Positions 11,601-20,766 of a stretch of 27,500 nt of DNA are shown here, in pieces. Where the stretch lies: contig PDIP01000088.1 in the NCBI GenBank assembly GCA_002811645.1, positions 69,005 through 96,504 of the forward strand, in the 5' to 3' direction. Under the pieces are notes generated by a model. That model searched no databases, had not been told where the DNA came from, and saw only the letters and a program-made list of their open reading frames with translations. Made by a program: the position numbers and the translations under genes. The stretch is from Corallochytrium limacisporum (taxonomy: Eukaryota > Opisthokonta). Each line of letters opens with the position of its first letter. The stretch's first letter is position 1.

Positions 11601-12111
11601 AGAGTGTGAGTGCGGTAAGGGCAGCTGCCAGAATAACCGGCACCTTGGTCCAGGCAAGAGGAATGTGAAACCCTCCATGGTGGCCGCTGTGCTGATCTCC
11701 CGAGGGATTCTGATGATCACCATCATTGGCCGGATACTGCGGTTTCAGGTGCCCATTCATAGCCGCTGCAAGAAATATTGACGACGACGCCCCAATGAAA
11801 CCGAGCCAAGACATGGCTGTGATCTGGTCACCCGTTGTAGTCATACGGTAGCTCCACTGAGACGGTAGGGCCAGCGGTATGCTTACCGACTTTAACCACT
11901 TTTCCATTGTAGGAGGGTTGTCCCGCAGGTTCTTGGTAGTGTATGTGTAAGATACATGGCTACCTGGCCGCACATGGCCATAGATTATGGCACTCACTGC
12001 AACAACTACTGCTACCGATGCCGCTGCAATCGTAACATAGTCAAAGACGGTATGCTTGAAGACCGAAGCCTGGCTCGGATCGTCCGAGAAGACTTCTCCA
12101 ACATCAGCCAT
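8608..12111 (-). CDS. half ABC transporter of the HMT1/ABCB6 type
   Basis: This is a 1167-aa half transporter (TMD plus one NBD), similar in architecture to the vacuolar heavy-metal tolerance protein Hmt1 and ABCB6, which move glutathione- or phytochelatin-type conjugates across the vacuolar membrane. About five N-terminal hydrophobic segments (roughly residues 25-315) form a TMD0. The core membrane domain spans about 497-840, with family-typical [20 protein letters not shown] and [20 protein letters not shown]. The nucleotide-binding domain has Walker A [9 protein letters not shown] (943-951), signature LSGGE (1047-1051), Walker B LLLDEA (Asp1071, Glu1072) and H-loop His1103, so it looks catalytically complete. 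It is longer than the roughly 830-aa yeast relative because of a Lys-rich loop (about 208-231), a Ser/Gly/Asn-rich linker (about 320-480), and a Ser-rich loop after the first core helix with NAS and NRT sequons. ATG 12111 has a strong context. The exact substrate is unknown. Confidence 0.94.
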   Translation of the reverse strand: [1167 protein letters not shown]

Positions 12112-12151
12112 TCTTACCGATGACTGTGTCTAAAATACAACTAACTGTATG

Positions 12152-12158
12152 TTTTATA
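12152..12158 (-). promoter_or_regulatory. TATA-like element upstream of the ABC transporter
   Basis: TATAAAA reads on the minus strand 41-47 bp before the ABC transporter ATG. This is close enough for a core promoter only if the 5' leader is very short, so the call is tentative. Another TATAAAA lies on the plus strand at 12219-12225, about 1.1 kb from the next plus-strand gene. Confidence 0.3.
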
Positions 12159-12829
12159 TCAAAGTATTCATGACATTGTGGTGCGAACTGAAATCCATAC
12201 AGGTAGATGACTTGGTGCTATAAAACCTCCGTACCTCCTGATAGACTTCCGTTCTGTCAAGCACCACTCCTGATACCGGTGTATATGTCTGATGTACCCG
12301 AACTTTCTCCACGTTAACAAGAAACCTGAATGGCGGCGAAAAGCGGAGGTAGAAACGACAGGAGAGAGCAGCAAGTCGTGGCCGCAGGTGACGCAGATCT
12401 CGTTTAGCCCGCTAGGGCGCGGTTGGTCCCGTGAGGACTAGGGCCGTAGGTGCAATCAATACGCCCAGCGGACCCTGCCCCGAATTCGGTCATACCGGAG
12501 AGGGTGGGAGCTTGTGCCACTCTCTGCGCAGGGAACTGAACGTACGGCGGCGCCAACGCAGAAAGAAATTAATGAACTTAAAACAAGCCACTTAGAAACT
12601 TTGTTGCAGTGCGGTAAGTGTCCATTGTCCACGTCCCAGCTCCCAACCCCGGGGGGAGAGAAGGGGGGGCAGGGGGGGGGGTTCCCCAGCTGGTCTCCCA
12701 GTTCAGATCCCTACCAGCTTCAGGAAGCTGATGGCTGCGTCTGCGTCTCGCCTTTGTTTATTTAGACGCGCCGTCCCGTCGGGACTTGAGGCCGGTTTTG
12801 GGAATATCAGCCCCCTATCATCTTTTTGG

Positions 12830-12954
12830 TACTGAATGAACCGGCAGGTATTCCTACGCGGCGTTATAGTGAATGAACGGGGCAAGCTGCGTTCCAGTAG
12901 TGAATGCACCGGTGAGACCCGCACGAAGCGGGCTCAGCGATACTGAATGTACCG
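12830..12954. repeat. four copies of a 14-bp motif, consensus TASTGAATGNACCG
   Basis: TACTGAATGAACCG (12830), TAGTGAATGAACGG (12867), TAGTGAATGCACCG (12898) and TACTGAATGTACCG (12941) share one orientation, with starts 37, 31 and 43 bp apart. The intervening sequences do not resemble each other. A related TAGTGAATGAAC occurs at 4928. The pattern suggests a transcription-factor site cluster about 360-490 bp upstream of the plus-strand gene, or decayed short repeats. Confidence 0.65.
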
Positions 12955-13314
12955 AAAGGGAGGCGAAGGATTGAGTCTCAACGGGGTGCCGGGGCCGTGA
13001 CAAGGAAATCGTGCGGTGGCTTGGGGACGAGAGGGGGAAAGGGGTGCGAGACGGGCTGACGCAGATCGTGGACAGTCGAGATTCTGCATGACATCTCATT
13101 CTTCATCTCTCGTTCACTTGTTCACCATAATGTATGAGATTGAGCATAGATATACATTTAATTTGTCAGTTGCGCTGCAGGCTCGGCCAAATATCCTGCA
13201 CGTTGGTATTTGACCGGGATCTGTTGGGCGGGCGACTCACTCCGTGCTCAGCCTGATCACGAAGCGATCAGCATTGTAAAAAGTCAGGATTCACGTCTGT
13301 ACTGATCTAAAAAT

Positions 13315-16300
13315 ATGACCAAGAAGCATAACCGGACAAAAAAGCGATCTAAGCGTCTCCTGCCACAGATCCTCGACAATCATGGCCGATTATCGGACAC
13401 TTCAAGAACGAAACCCACTTTCACATCTTGGCGCTACAGGAGCACCAGACTGCGTCAGAAGTCGCCACGGAGAGCAATCGTCTTCCCTGTAGACGAAAAC
13501 AGCTGTAACAACACCTCTCAAAGACATTGTATTCGACTAGAAGATGCTGAAGGAGGTAATGTACCTCCCACAGTGACTCCGTGGAGATCTCAAATGAGCC
13601 AGGATGGGTCAGGGAGACACGCCGAATCTGTTCATATCGATGACGATGAGGACAATGTAGATGACGCAATTCCTGAGGAGGTTCATCACCAAGTATGTGA
13701 TCTAGGAGCGGGTGGTAAAATGCTAGATTCGCCAAGATCTGAAGTGGAACCAGGGCGTAGAGACCAACCCAACCTAAACCTCGCTCACAATCTGCGTACA
13801 GGTGGAAAACTGGGTGGTCATCTCCTCGATGACTTGATCTTGTACACCCACGACGACGCTGAAGTCACGGGAGCTCAACATAACAGTTTTTACTCTCCAG
13901 CAAAGACTGTAGACTCCGTGCAAGATCTTTCTGCAGATCGTGAGGTTCATTCTGATGCTATTGTGGGTCAGCAACTGATAGATGCTATTGGCAATATGTC
14001 TACCCCGATGATCAGTGTGGACTGCTTACCTGGTTCAGTGGTGGCCTCCAGCAAAGGAAACCAGCCAGTATTGGTTGCTGATGCCGATGCTCATACATTG
14101 GCGCTTGCTGATGCTCCTGACTCATCTGATATTGCCACCCAGACACCCTCCCGCAATTTCATCTTATCTTTTGGTGCCGGTGGCGGGTCCAGTGACTGTA
14201 AACGAGTGGCCAGAGAGCTTAACAATGAATTCTGTTCCGATTCGGAGGACGAAGAGGAAGATATGGCCTTTCCAATATTATCTACTAGAAGTGGACTAGG
14301 TGGTGATAGCGAGGGCCATACTGACCATGGAACATTCTTGGACCTAAACTTCGCGACTGTACGGATCCCCGTCTCCGAACTCACACAGCACCTAGAAGGA
14401 CCTTGGATAGAGTACCGCCATCTGTTTGAAGTAAATTCTTCTCCCGACGCAAAATCTAGGCATATGAATCCTGGTAAACGCTCAGGTGTTGACAACACAG
14501 TGATAGGAGATAGGTCTCATCTTACCACAGAACAGCTTGGGTCGTCGCCGGAACCGAAGAAGACCTCGACACCGGCAAAGGAGCTGCAGGCGCTCCTGGA
14601 AGATCGGGAGGCACTGGAGAACAGAGGCGACGTGCCACCTTCCAGGGGAGGCTACCCCCAGCGCTGTGCCAACGTGAATTGCAGGGACTCTGGCAAAGGT
14701 GAAGATGGCCTTCCCGTCCTACAGATGCGTGTTGGTATGGTCTATCTGGTTGCCAACAAAGGCTTCACCAGGGCCAACGATATTCCCATGACCTACTGGG
14801 AGCGCTCAGATACTCTTTCGGCTCAAGAGTTTTCCAAGCTCATCCAGACTCGCCTGACCCGCCAATGGCACCATGAGATAGAACAAAATCTACAAGTCAT
14901 TACTGCAAGTCGAAAAGTCAACGAAACTAAAACAACAACGGATGCGGGCAAACACTTCCCGAAAACCGGCAGAGCCAACCTCCAAGCAAACCTGGATAAC
15001 GTGCAAAGTTTAATGGAACTGATCCGGCCAGGTCGCGCGGGGCAAGGCAATACGACTGATCGCTACCAAGACTTTCGCCGACGAGCCATCGAGCAAGCTG
15101 GTCTATTGAACGAGGGACTGCCCAAGCAAATCCTGGACCCGCGTCAATTTGTCTGGGACACGACGCGTTCTGAGGCTGAGGTTGAGAAGGAGAGTGACGC
15201 GATCCTGCGTCAAGTAACACGGGGCATGTTTTCCACTCTCCGAAAGCATGCCCGGTCTGCGCTAGCTATGGACGCAGTTGAAGACTTCGGGGGCAATCCA
15301 CAGGCCAAGATTTGTGAGCCCTGTGTGGATCACTACTTGCAAACATTCCGTGTCCGCTCCACGGTTTGCTGCCTCTGCAACAAGCCGCTGGTGCTGACCC
15401 AATCATTCAGTACCACAGTACAAGAAATTGATGAATTGATGGCAGATCTTCCAGATGTGCTGAGGCCAAAATCGGAAGAGGATCATTTGATGGGTCCCAG
15501 TATGATCCAGAGGTTCTTTTCAAACTGCAATGTTTTGCTCTACGGTATGCCTGACTCTCCACACAACTTCTCTGTTGTATTGTGCGGTCAGATCGGATGT
15601 GCAGAGGCGTGTCATGCCTGGTGCTATTATGTTGCGCAATTCAAGGACAAGACAGAGAGCGCAGTAATGCGAATGGCCTCCAGGACGGCTGCATCAGCGC
15701 CACAGTTGAGATCGCCGTCGGGGACATCTTCTTCCGCAGAGGCACAGGTGCCTCGGCAGACGCGGTCTACCCAAGCCACGAGTCAAACACAGAGCACGCC
15801 CTTCACGCCCTACTCATCCAGCACCTCTCCCGCGGCACCTGCTCTGAATGACAGCAGTCCTGCCATGGAAGTACGCTTCAAAGAGAATCTACGAATCGCC
15901 CTGCCCACTTTTGAGTGTGCGTACCACCACGGTCTGAGAGTAGCGCAGGACATGCAGTATAGATATATGGACATCCGGGCCAAGCAGCGACACGGCCAGA
16001 GATCGTTTCTCAAGTTCAAGCAAAACCTACAAAGTTCGGACTACAGCCCGCACCGGCGTATGTATATCAGTCGGTCTAATGCATACGAAGCGTGGCCTGC
16101 ATGCCGCACCTACCTCCAGCTGGATGACGGAGGAGATCTGCGGCAGGGGGTAGATCTGGATAAGATCCACACACATTCCCTGCATCGTCCGTGGAAGAGT
16201 CTCAAGTTCCAGGGACTGCAACGACCTGATCAGGTTTTGAAAGTCATCTACCGTGCACTGGAGACCATGACGGGCCAAAAGGGACTCACCACGACATGGC

Positions 16301-16371
16301 TCCAGAACCGGGACAACCGCAAACATCAGATACAACTGCAAGAGCGGAAACGAAAGGCATCGCAAGATTGA
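13315..16371 (+). CDS. unrecognised 1018-aa protein with a zinc-ribbon-like Cys array
   Basis: I do not recognise this protein. The N-terminus is strongly basic (MTKKHNRTKKRSKR), consistent with nuclear localisation. About residues 60-440 are polar, acidic in places and probably disordered. The second half looks structured: Cys451 and Cys456 (CANVNC), a CxxC-x14-CxxC pair at 667/670 and 685/688 resembling a zinc ribbon, then C757, C762, C766 and C770 with His767 in a GCAEACHAWC segment. A Ser/Thr/Pro-rich linker (about 785-840) separates this from a basic C-terminal part that ends in ERKRKASQD. An in-frame TGA lies 10 bp upstream of the ATG, which supports the start. A nuclear, nucleic-acid-binding role or a domesticated element protein are both possible guesses. 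It converges with the ankyrin gene across 146 bp. Confidence 0.85.
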   Translation: MTKKHNRTKKRSKRLLPQILDNHGRLSDTSRTKPTFTSWRYRSTRLRQKSPRRAIVFPVDENSCNNTSQRHCIRLEDAEGGNVPPTVTPWRSQMSQDGSGRHAESVHIDDDEDNVDDAIPEEVHHQVCDLGAGGKMLDSPRSEVEPGRRDQPNLNLAHNLRTGGKLGGHLLDDLILYTHDDAEVTGAQHNSFYSPAKTVDSVQDLSADREVHSDAIVGQQLIDAIGNMSTPMISVDCLPGSVVASSKGNQPVLVADADAHTLALADAPDSSDIATQTPSRNFILSFGAGGGSSDCKRVARELNNEFCSDSEDEEEDMAFPILSTRSGLGGDSEGHTDHGTFLDLNFATVRIPVSELTQHLEGPWIEYRHLFEVNSSPDAKSRHMNPGKRSGVDNTVIGDRSHLTTEQLGSSPEPKKTSTPAKELQALLEDREALENRGDVPPSRGGYPQRCANVNCRDSGKGEDGLPVLQMRVGMVYLVANKGFTRANDIPMTYWERSDTLSAQEFSKLIQTRLTRQWHHEIEQNLQVITASRKVNETKTTTDAGKHFPKTGRANLQANLDNVQSLMELIRPGRAGQGNTTDRYQDFRRRAIEQAGLLNEGLPKQILDPRQFVWDTTRSEAEVEKESDAILRQVTRGMFSTLRKHARSALAMDAVEDFGGNPQAKICEPCVDHYLQTFRVRSTVCCLCNKPLVLTQSFSTTVQEIDELMADLPDVLRPKSEEDHLMGPSMIQRFFSNCNVLLYGMPDSPHNFSVVLCGQIGCAEACHAWCYYVAQFKDKTESAVMRMASRTAASAPQLRSPSGTSSSAEAQVPRQTRSTQATSQTQSTPFTPYSSSTSPAAPALNDSSPAMEVRFKENLRIALPTFECAYHHGLRVAQDMQYRYMDIRAKQRHGQRSFLKFKQNLQSSDYSPHRRMYISRSNAYEAWPACRTYLQLDDGGDLRQGVDLDKIHTHSLHRPWKSLKFQGLQRPDQVLKVIYRALETMTGQKGLTTTWLQNRDNRKHQIQLQERKRKASQD

Positions 16372-16517
16372 ACTGTCCCGGACAGGAACGATACCTCCAT
16401 GAAACCCATTCAAAAATTTTGCGGTGGAGACAGTATCACGTTAACCTTCTCTCTCTTGAGCTTTCTAAAATGTTTAGTTAACTTTGTTTTTTAATATCAC
16501 AATGGAAGCAGTCACAG

Positions 16518-18863
16518 TCACCCGACCCATCCCAACATGGTCAGCAAACTGTGCATTTCCTGGCGCTGCAAGGCCAATCGTTCGGTGACTTCCCCCGCGA
16601 TGTTGTGCCAGCAGGGCAAAGTGCCAATGTGTGTGCTCTCCTCGTCGTCGCTACGGTCACTGTCGCGCTTGGCCCATGCCTGCAAACGCCGCACTTCGTG
16701 CCAGTGGCGCCTGAGCATGCTTTCGAGTCGGTGAGGGTAGTCCTTGCCAAAATTCGTGGCAAGACCGCTGTCTTTGTCGCCGCCATCCCGCGGCGTGGAG
16801 GCCTTCACACGATCCCATTCCGCACCAGAACGGTCGATAACCTGACCAATCATCGTCAAGTGGTCTACTGCCAGGATTCTCCGCTCTGCACTGTCGTGAG
16901 CCATGAGCTGTTTCATAGAAAGGAAATCAAGCAGACGCTCTCGGAGACTCTGGCAAAGCTGTCCAACGCGAGCCCACACCTCTGTGGTGTCCGCCCGCAG
17001 AATGGACGGCGTGAGGGGCAGTGCAAGGGGGTTAACAGGCTGCTCAGGCTCCGCTGAAGGTTCCTCCACTACTTCGATAGCAGCTGTGGTTTTCTCCTTT
17101 GGGCCCGCGTCGTGCTCGAGCGATGTGTTGAGCTGAGCCTTGGAGGCAGTTCGCTTGGTGGACGTCAAAGTCTTTACCACAGTGCTCTGGTTTGTACCGG
17201 TGTTTACTCGCTCGTCGACCTCCTTGATAGAAGCCAGGGGTGTAGACATGGCCACAATATGCTTGCGTGGGCTCTTGGACTTCTTGTTTTTGGCAGGGAC
17301 GACTGTCTCTATTTTGCGCCCCGGAGTTTGAGCCTTGAGCGTCAGTCCCGGGATCCGGCTTTTCGGCATGCGTTTCTTCATTGGCAGGAGGGGAATGGTC
17401 CCGTCACTGTCACTGTGCATTTCACTGTCGTCCTTTGCCTCGGACTCGGAGGGAACTGAGTCGTTTTCTTTGTCGCTGAGCGTGGATGAGACCAAACAGA
17501 GGCGCAGAGGGACTAGCATTTGACCGTTGCTAACGTCGCTTGGCTCGGCCTCGTGGTTGGTGGGTTTGCTTTTCGCAACCAGGGGAGTGGCCTGCACACC
17601 CACGAGCTCAGAAGGCGAGGATGGTACGGCTGCAATATCTGCAGAGGAGCTCATATTCGATGGGGGAGTGCTTCCAGCACTGCTCGCGCTGCTGGTGCTG
17701 TGGTCGGAGCTAGAGGGCACCTTGGCCGAAGCGGGAGTCTGGGGTGAAGTTTCGGTCTTCTTCAATCCCCCAGCACTCTTGACAGCCGCCAGACGTTGCA
17801 TGGCGAGTGAAGTAGCACTCCGGCGGCCCGAGGGAGGCAGCGTTTTCACGGAGGCGGGATTGGCGGTCTGTTCCTTCAGGGCGGATCTGGGTCCGGGTTG
17901 TTTTGACTCCGTAGCCTTGGCCTTCTTTGGCACCTTCTTTTCAGACAGCGGGCTGGCAAGGGATCCCCCCTTCAACGCCTCCGTTGCAGCCACCCTGGCC
18001 TTTGCCTTTGTCTTCTTGAGTACGGGAACAGTGTTTTCCTTGTCCTCATGATCAACACCAGAATTGCGACTTTTCTTTGATGAGTCTACTTTCTTAGCTT
18101 TCTGTTTCTTTTGCTTACCCTTTCGTGACAGGGATTGATCTGTGGGCGTGGTGGTAGCCGCCTTCTTGACGGTGGCCATGGAATGCAACGCGGCTGGAAT
18201 TTCAGTGATCGTTGCGGACTTGACCACGGGCGTTAAGGGGACAGCTGCGGTCTGCGGTGGCACGTTCTCCACATCCGTCACGACCATGACACTGTTTTTT
18301 TCGACCTGGGGTCTTTTTTCTCCGTTCAGGAGAGCGAGCAACTCCTGGAAGGTTTCTGTCTGTTCCTCACCTCCGTGTTCCTTCATTTCATGCATGAGTA
18401 GATCCTTTGGGGTCTGACCACGACTGTTTTTCAATGTCAGGGAGGCTCCAGAATCCAAGAGAAGCTTGGAAATTTCTACGGAAGCGGTGGCAATGGCGTC
18501 GTGTAGCGGTGTTTCCGACTCGAAACCGACTGCGCTCGCATCAGCGCCGTGGTCCAGCAGGAGCTTCACCATTGCAATATCTCCCTTACCGCAGGCTTCA
18601 TGCAAAGGGGTCCAACCCGCATTATCGTTAACATTAATGAGCGCACCTTCCTTGATGAGATCGTTCACACGTTTGTGGTCGCTACGCAGGACGGCACGAT
18701 GAAGAAGAGTCTCTCCACGGCCGTTTCGTGCCTCCAACTTGGACTTACTGCTTCGGGAAGGTGTGGAGCTCCGGGACCGCGGAGAATCTTCAGTCTGCTC
18801 GTCCCGCATGATCTGCAGCATAAGCTGACGCTCCGTACGTGGAGCACAACCCAAAACAACCAT
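16518..18863 (-). CDS. ankyrin-repeat protein, probably nuclear
   Basis: This 781-aa protein has four ankyrin repeats at about residues 47-180: GRGETLLHRAV, AGWTPLHEACGKGD, ESETPLHDAIATAS and SRGQTPKDLL start the successive units, spaced by 33 residues. The N-terminal 45 residues are Ser/Arg-rich. A Lys-rich segment around 246-266 (KGKQKKQKAKK) resembles a nuclear localisation signal. The middle (about 190-610) is low-complexity, rich in Ser, Pro, Thr and Lys, and likely disordered. A more ordered, Trp-containing C-terminal part (about 612-781) has no match I can name. The arrangement resembles fungal chromatin or cell-cycle ankyrin proteins such as the Set3-complex subunit Hos4, but this is only a resemblance in layout. 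ATG 18863 has a strong context (A at -3, G at +4). No intron is needed. Confidence 0.9.
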   Translation of the reverse strand: MVVLGCAPRTERQLMLQIMRDEQTEDSPRSRSSTPSRSSKSKLEARNGRGETLLHRAVLRSDHKRVNDLIKEGALINVNDNAGWTPLHEACGKGDIAMVKLLLDHGADASAVGFESETPLHDAIATASVEISKLLLDSGASLTLKNSRGQTPKDLLMHEMKEHGGEEQTETFQELLALLNGEKRPQVEKNSVMVVTDVENVPPQTAAVPLTPVVKSATITEIPAALHSMATVKKAATTTPTDQSLSRKGKQKKQKAKKVDSSKKSRNSGVDHEDKENTVPVLKKTKAKARVAATEALKGGSLASPLSEKKVPKKAKATESKQPGPRSALKEQTANPASVKTLPPSGRRSATSLAMQRLAAVKSAGGLKKTETSPQTPASAKVPSSSDHSTSSASSAGSTPPSNMSSSADIAAVPSSPSELVGVQATPLVAKSKPTNHEAEPSDVSNGQMLVPLRLCLVSSTLSDKENDSVPSESEAKDDSEMHSDSDGTIPLLPMKKRMPKSRIPGLTLKAQTPGRKIETVVPAKNKKSKSPRKHIVAMSTPLASIKEVDERVNTGTNQSTVVKTLTSTKRTASKAQLNTSLEHDAGPKEKTTAAIEVVEEPSAEPEQPVNPLALPLTPSILRADTTEVWARVGQLCQSLRERLLDFLSMKQLMAHDSAERRILAVDHLTMIGQVIDRSGAEWDRVKASTPRDGGDKDSGLATNFGKDYPHRLESMLRRHWHEVRRLQAWAKRDSDRSDDEESTHIGTLPCWHNIAGEVTERLALQRQEMHSLLTMLGWVG

Positions 18864-19999
18864 GGTTCGATTCTATGGTGTACTTTGTATGGTCAACGAA
18901 GGTTACGTTTTAATGTACAGTGCTGAGAAGGCTTGATCAGTAGATCTAAAATACCCAAGACCAACGAAGCATCGCAGAGTCACCAAAAGAAATTGCCGGT
19001 CAAATTATTTTTCGCCTGAGAATTTGGACACACCACGGGGTTCTCCGTTTTCTTCAACACCAACACAACAAAACAAATAAATGTATCAGGTAAAAAAGGA
19101 AACACCATTACGACCACATGAGCACTTGGAAGCAGCGCCAATACCCGGGGAGAACCGGCCTCTCGATACCGGTGAAACCCGCCACCCCTGTTTCCCCCAA
19201 CTGGTCCTACGGGGTTCCCCCCCCCGTTTCCAGCTGTCTGTGGTACACTTTCAAAGTTTTCGCGCTCGCGCCGAAACAGAAATTTGACTCCCTTTCGCGC
19301 GTTAAAAAATTACCAGGGCAAAACCAATTTTAAAAGGCCCCAGAACTTTCACTACGTCAGGTCCCCCCCCCCGGGGGACACCAGTGGCTGGCAGTGCCAC
19401 CGTGGCGGTCACCCTGGTTCTTAACTTGCCCCGGCACATTCATTATGTAGAGACCACACCCCGTGTATATTGGGTCTCCCGGTCATTGTGCATGGTGCGC
19501 CCGGACGTGGTTGTGTTTGGGGATTCTTGCAAATGCTACGATCTCTCGGGCCAGGTGCACATGCTAAAGATCGGGGTCCTTAGTGACGGGTGTTGGCATC
19601 ACATCGGTTGAAACATGAATCCACTGATGATGCTACTGAAGTCGAGTCAAGAAGTGAGACGAGACTCCCCGGGGGGGGGGGGGGCTCTCGGCCAGTTTCA
19701 GCCCTTTTTCTTGCCAGCGGCATTGGGGCCCTCTTGCCTACCATTGTCACGTACACACTGTCGTCTTGCTTCCTTGGGATGCGCTTCCTCAATGCCCACT
19801 CCCAATTCCCCCCTCTTTCCCTTGCAGTCGGTTTGGTACGTGGGAACTGGCCACGGCGAAAGTGAATTACCACCGGTACCCAACTGCGGAGTACGTGGCG
19901 GGGTCACATTTACCACCTGCCCCCGGTGCGCCCGCCCGCCCGACCGCCCGGCCCCCCCCTTCTCAAACACCCCCCACCAAAAAGAAAATGAGAAGCAAA

Positions 20000-20050
20000 G
20001 AGAGAGAGAGAGAGACGGAGAGAGAGAGGGAGAAGAGAGAGAGAGAGAAT
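20000..20050. repeat. GA-rich purine tract
   Basis: Nearly pure AG dinucleotide repeat on the plus strand, broken by single C and GG interruptions. It is a CT tract on the sense strand of the divergent ankyrin gene. Comparable tracts follow at 20393-20410 and about 20624-20675. Confidence 0.9.
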
Positions 20051-20766
20051 CTAAGCCAAGAAGAAAAAAAAAAGTGAAGGAAAAAAATCTCTCTTCTCTT
20101 CCCCCCCCCCTCGGGGGATTTTTCCCGGTACTCTTTCTACGGGCGTCGACCAAAGAGGCAAAGGAGGAAATTTATCTTTTAAAGCGTTTTCAGTTGCGCA
20201 CTGTCGTGTAGTAGTAGTAGTAGGTGGCCGGGCCGAAGAAGTAGGGGAGATGGCCGAGGCCGATAGTACCACCACCTGCTTTGGTCCCCCCCCGGCCCGC
20301 CCTCGACCCTTCCTTCTTCTTCTCCTCGCTCCTTCCCACCCCTACTTCGGGGTTAAGCCCCCGTAGCGGAGAGGGAGGAGTAAAGGAGACACAGAGAGAG
20401 AGAGAGAGAGCGAGGGAGAAGGTTTGAGCTTTGGTTTTTGGTTTTGGTTTTTTTTTTCCCTTTGGGTTCGAAAAGGTTTGTTGATCGAGAGCGCTGCAGT
20501 TTCCTTCTTTCCTCGGTAGCAGCAGTAGTAGTGGGACCACTTCTCCTCCTCCCCTCCCTTCCGGGCTCTCTCTACCGGTACGGTTCCCAAGCCCCCGGCC
20601 CCCGGGGGGGGGGGGCGCAGAAAGGAAGAGAGAGCGAGAGAGAGAGCGAGAGCGAGAGAGAGGGAGAGAGAGAAGGAGACTAAGTATGTTACCTCCCCCC
20701 CCCTACCTCCTCCAAAACATATTTTTTTCTTCCTTAAAGCGGAAGGTGGGTCTCTGTCGTCACTCC

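Larger units (their letters stand above)
12112..13314. other. divergent intergenic region between the ABC transporter and the 1018-aa protein
   Basis: This 1.2-kb gap holds the promoters of both divergent genes. It contains no GA/CT microsatellite, unlike the other divergent gaps. It has a G-run block at 12647-12687 (CCCC, then G6, G7 and G10 runs, ending TTCCCC) and a cluster of four 14-bp motifs at 12830-12954. A GTAAGT sequence near 12614 could be a splice donor of a leader intron, but nothing confirms that. No convincing open frame is present. Confidence 0.7.

Noticed and set aside
12830-12954. CRISPR array interpretation of the 14-bp motif cluster
   Set aside because: The units are too short and degenerate, spacing is irregular, no cas genes are present and the genome is eukaryotic.
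17527-18051. 174-codon plus-strand frame inside the ankyrin gene
   Set aside because: Antisense shadow of the Ser/Lys-rich region, with composition dictated by the opposite strand.
19615-20211. 198-codon plus-strand frame and its minus-strand counterpart
   Set aside because: Both are translations of GA repeats, C runs and poly(A); low-complexity only.
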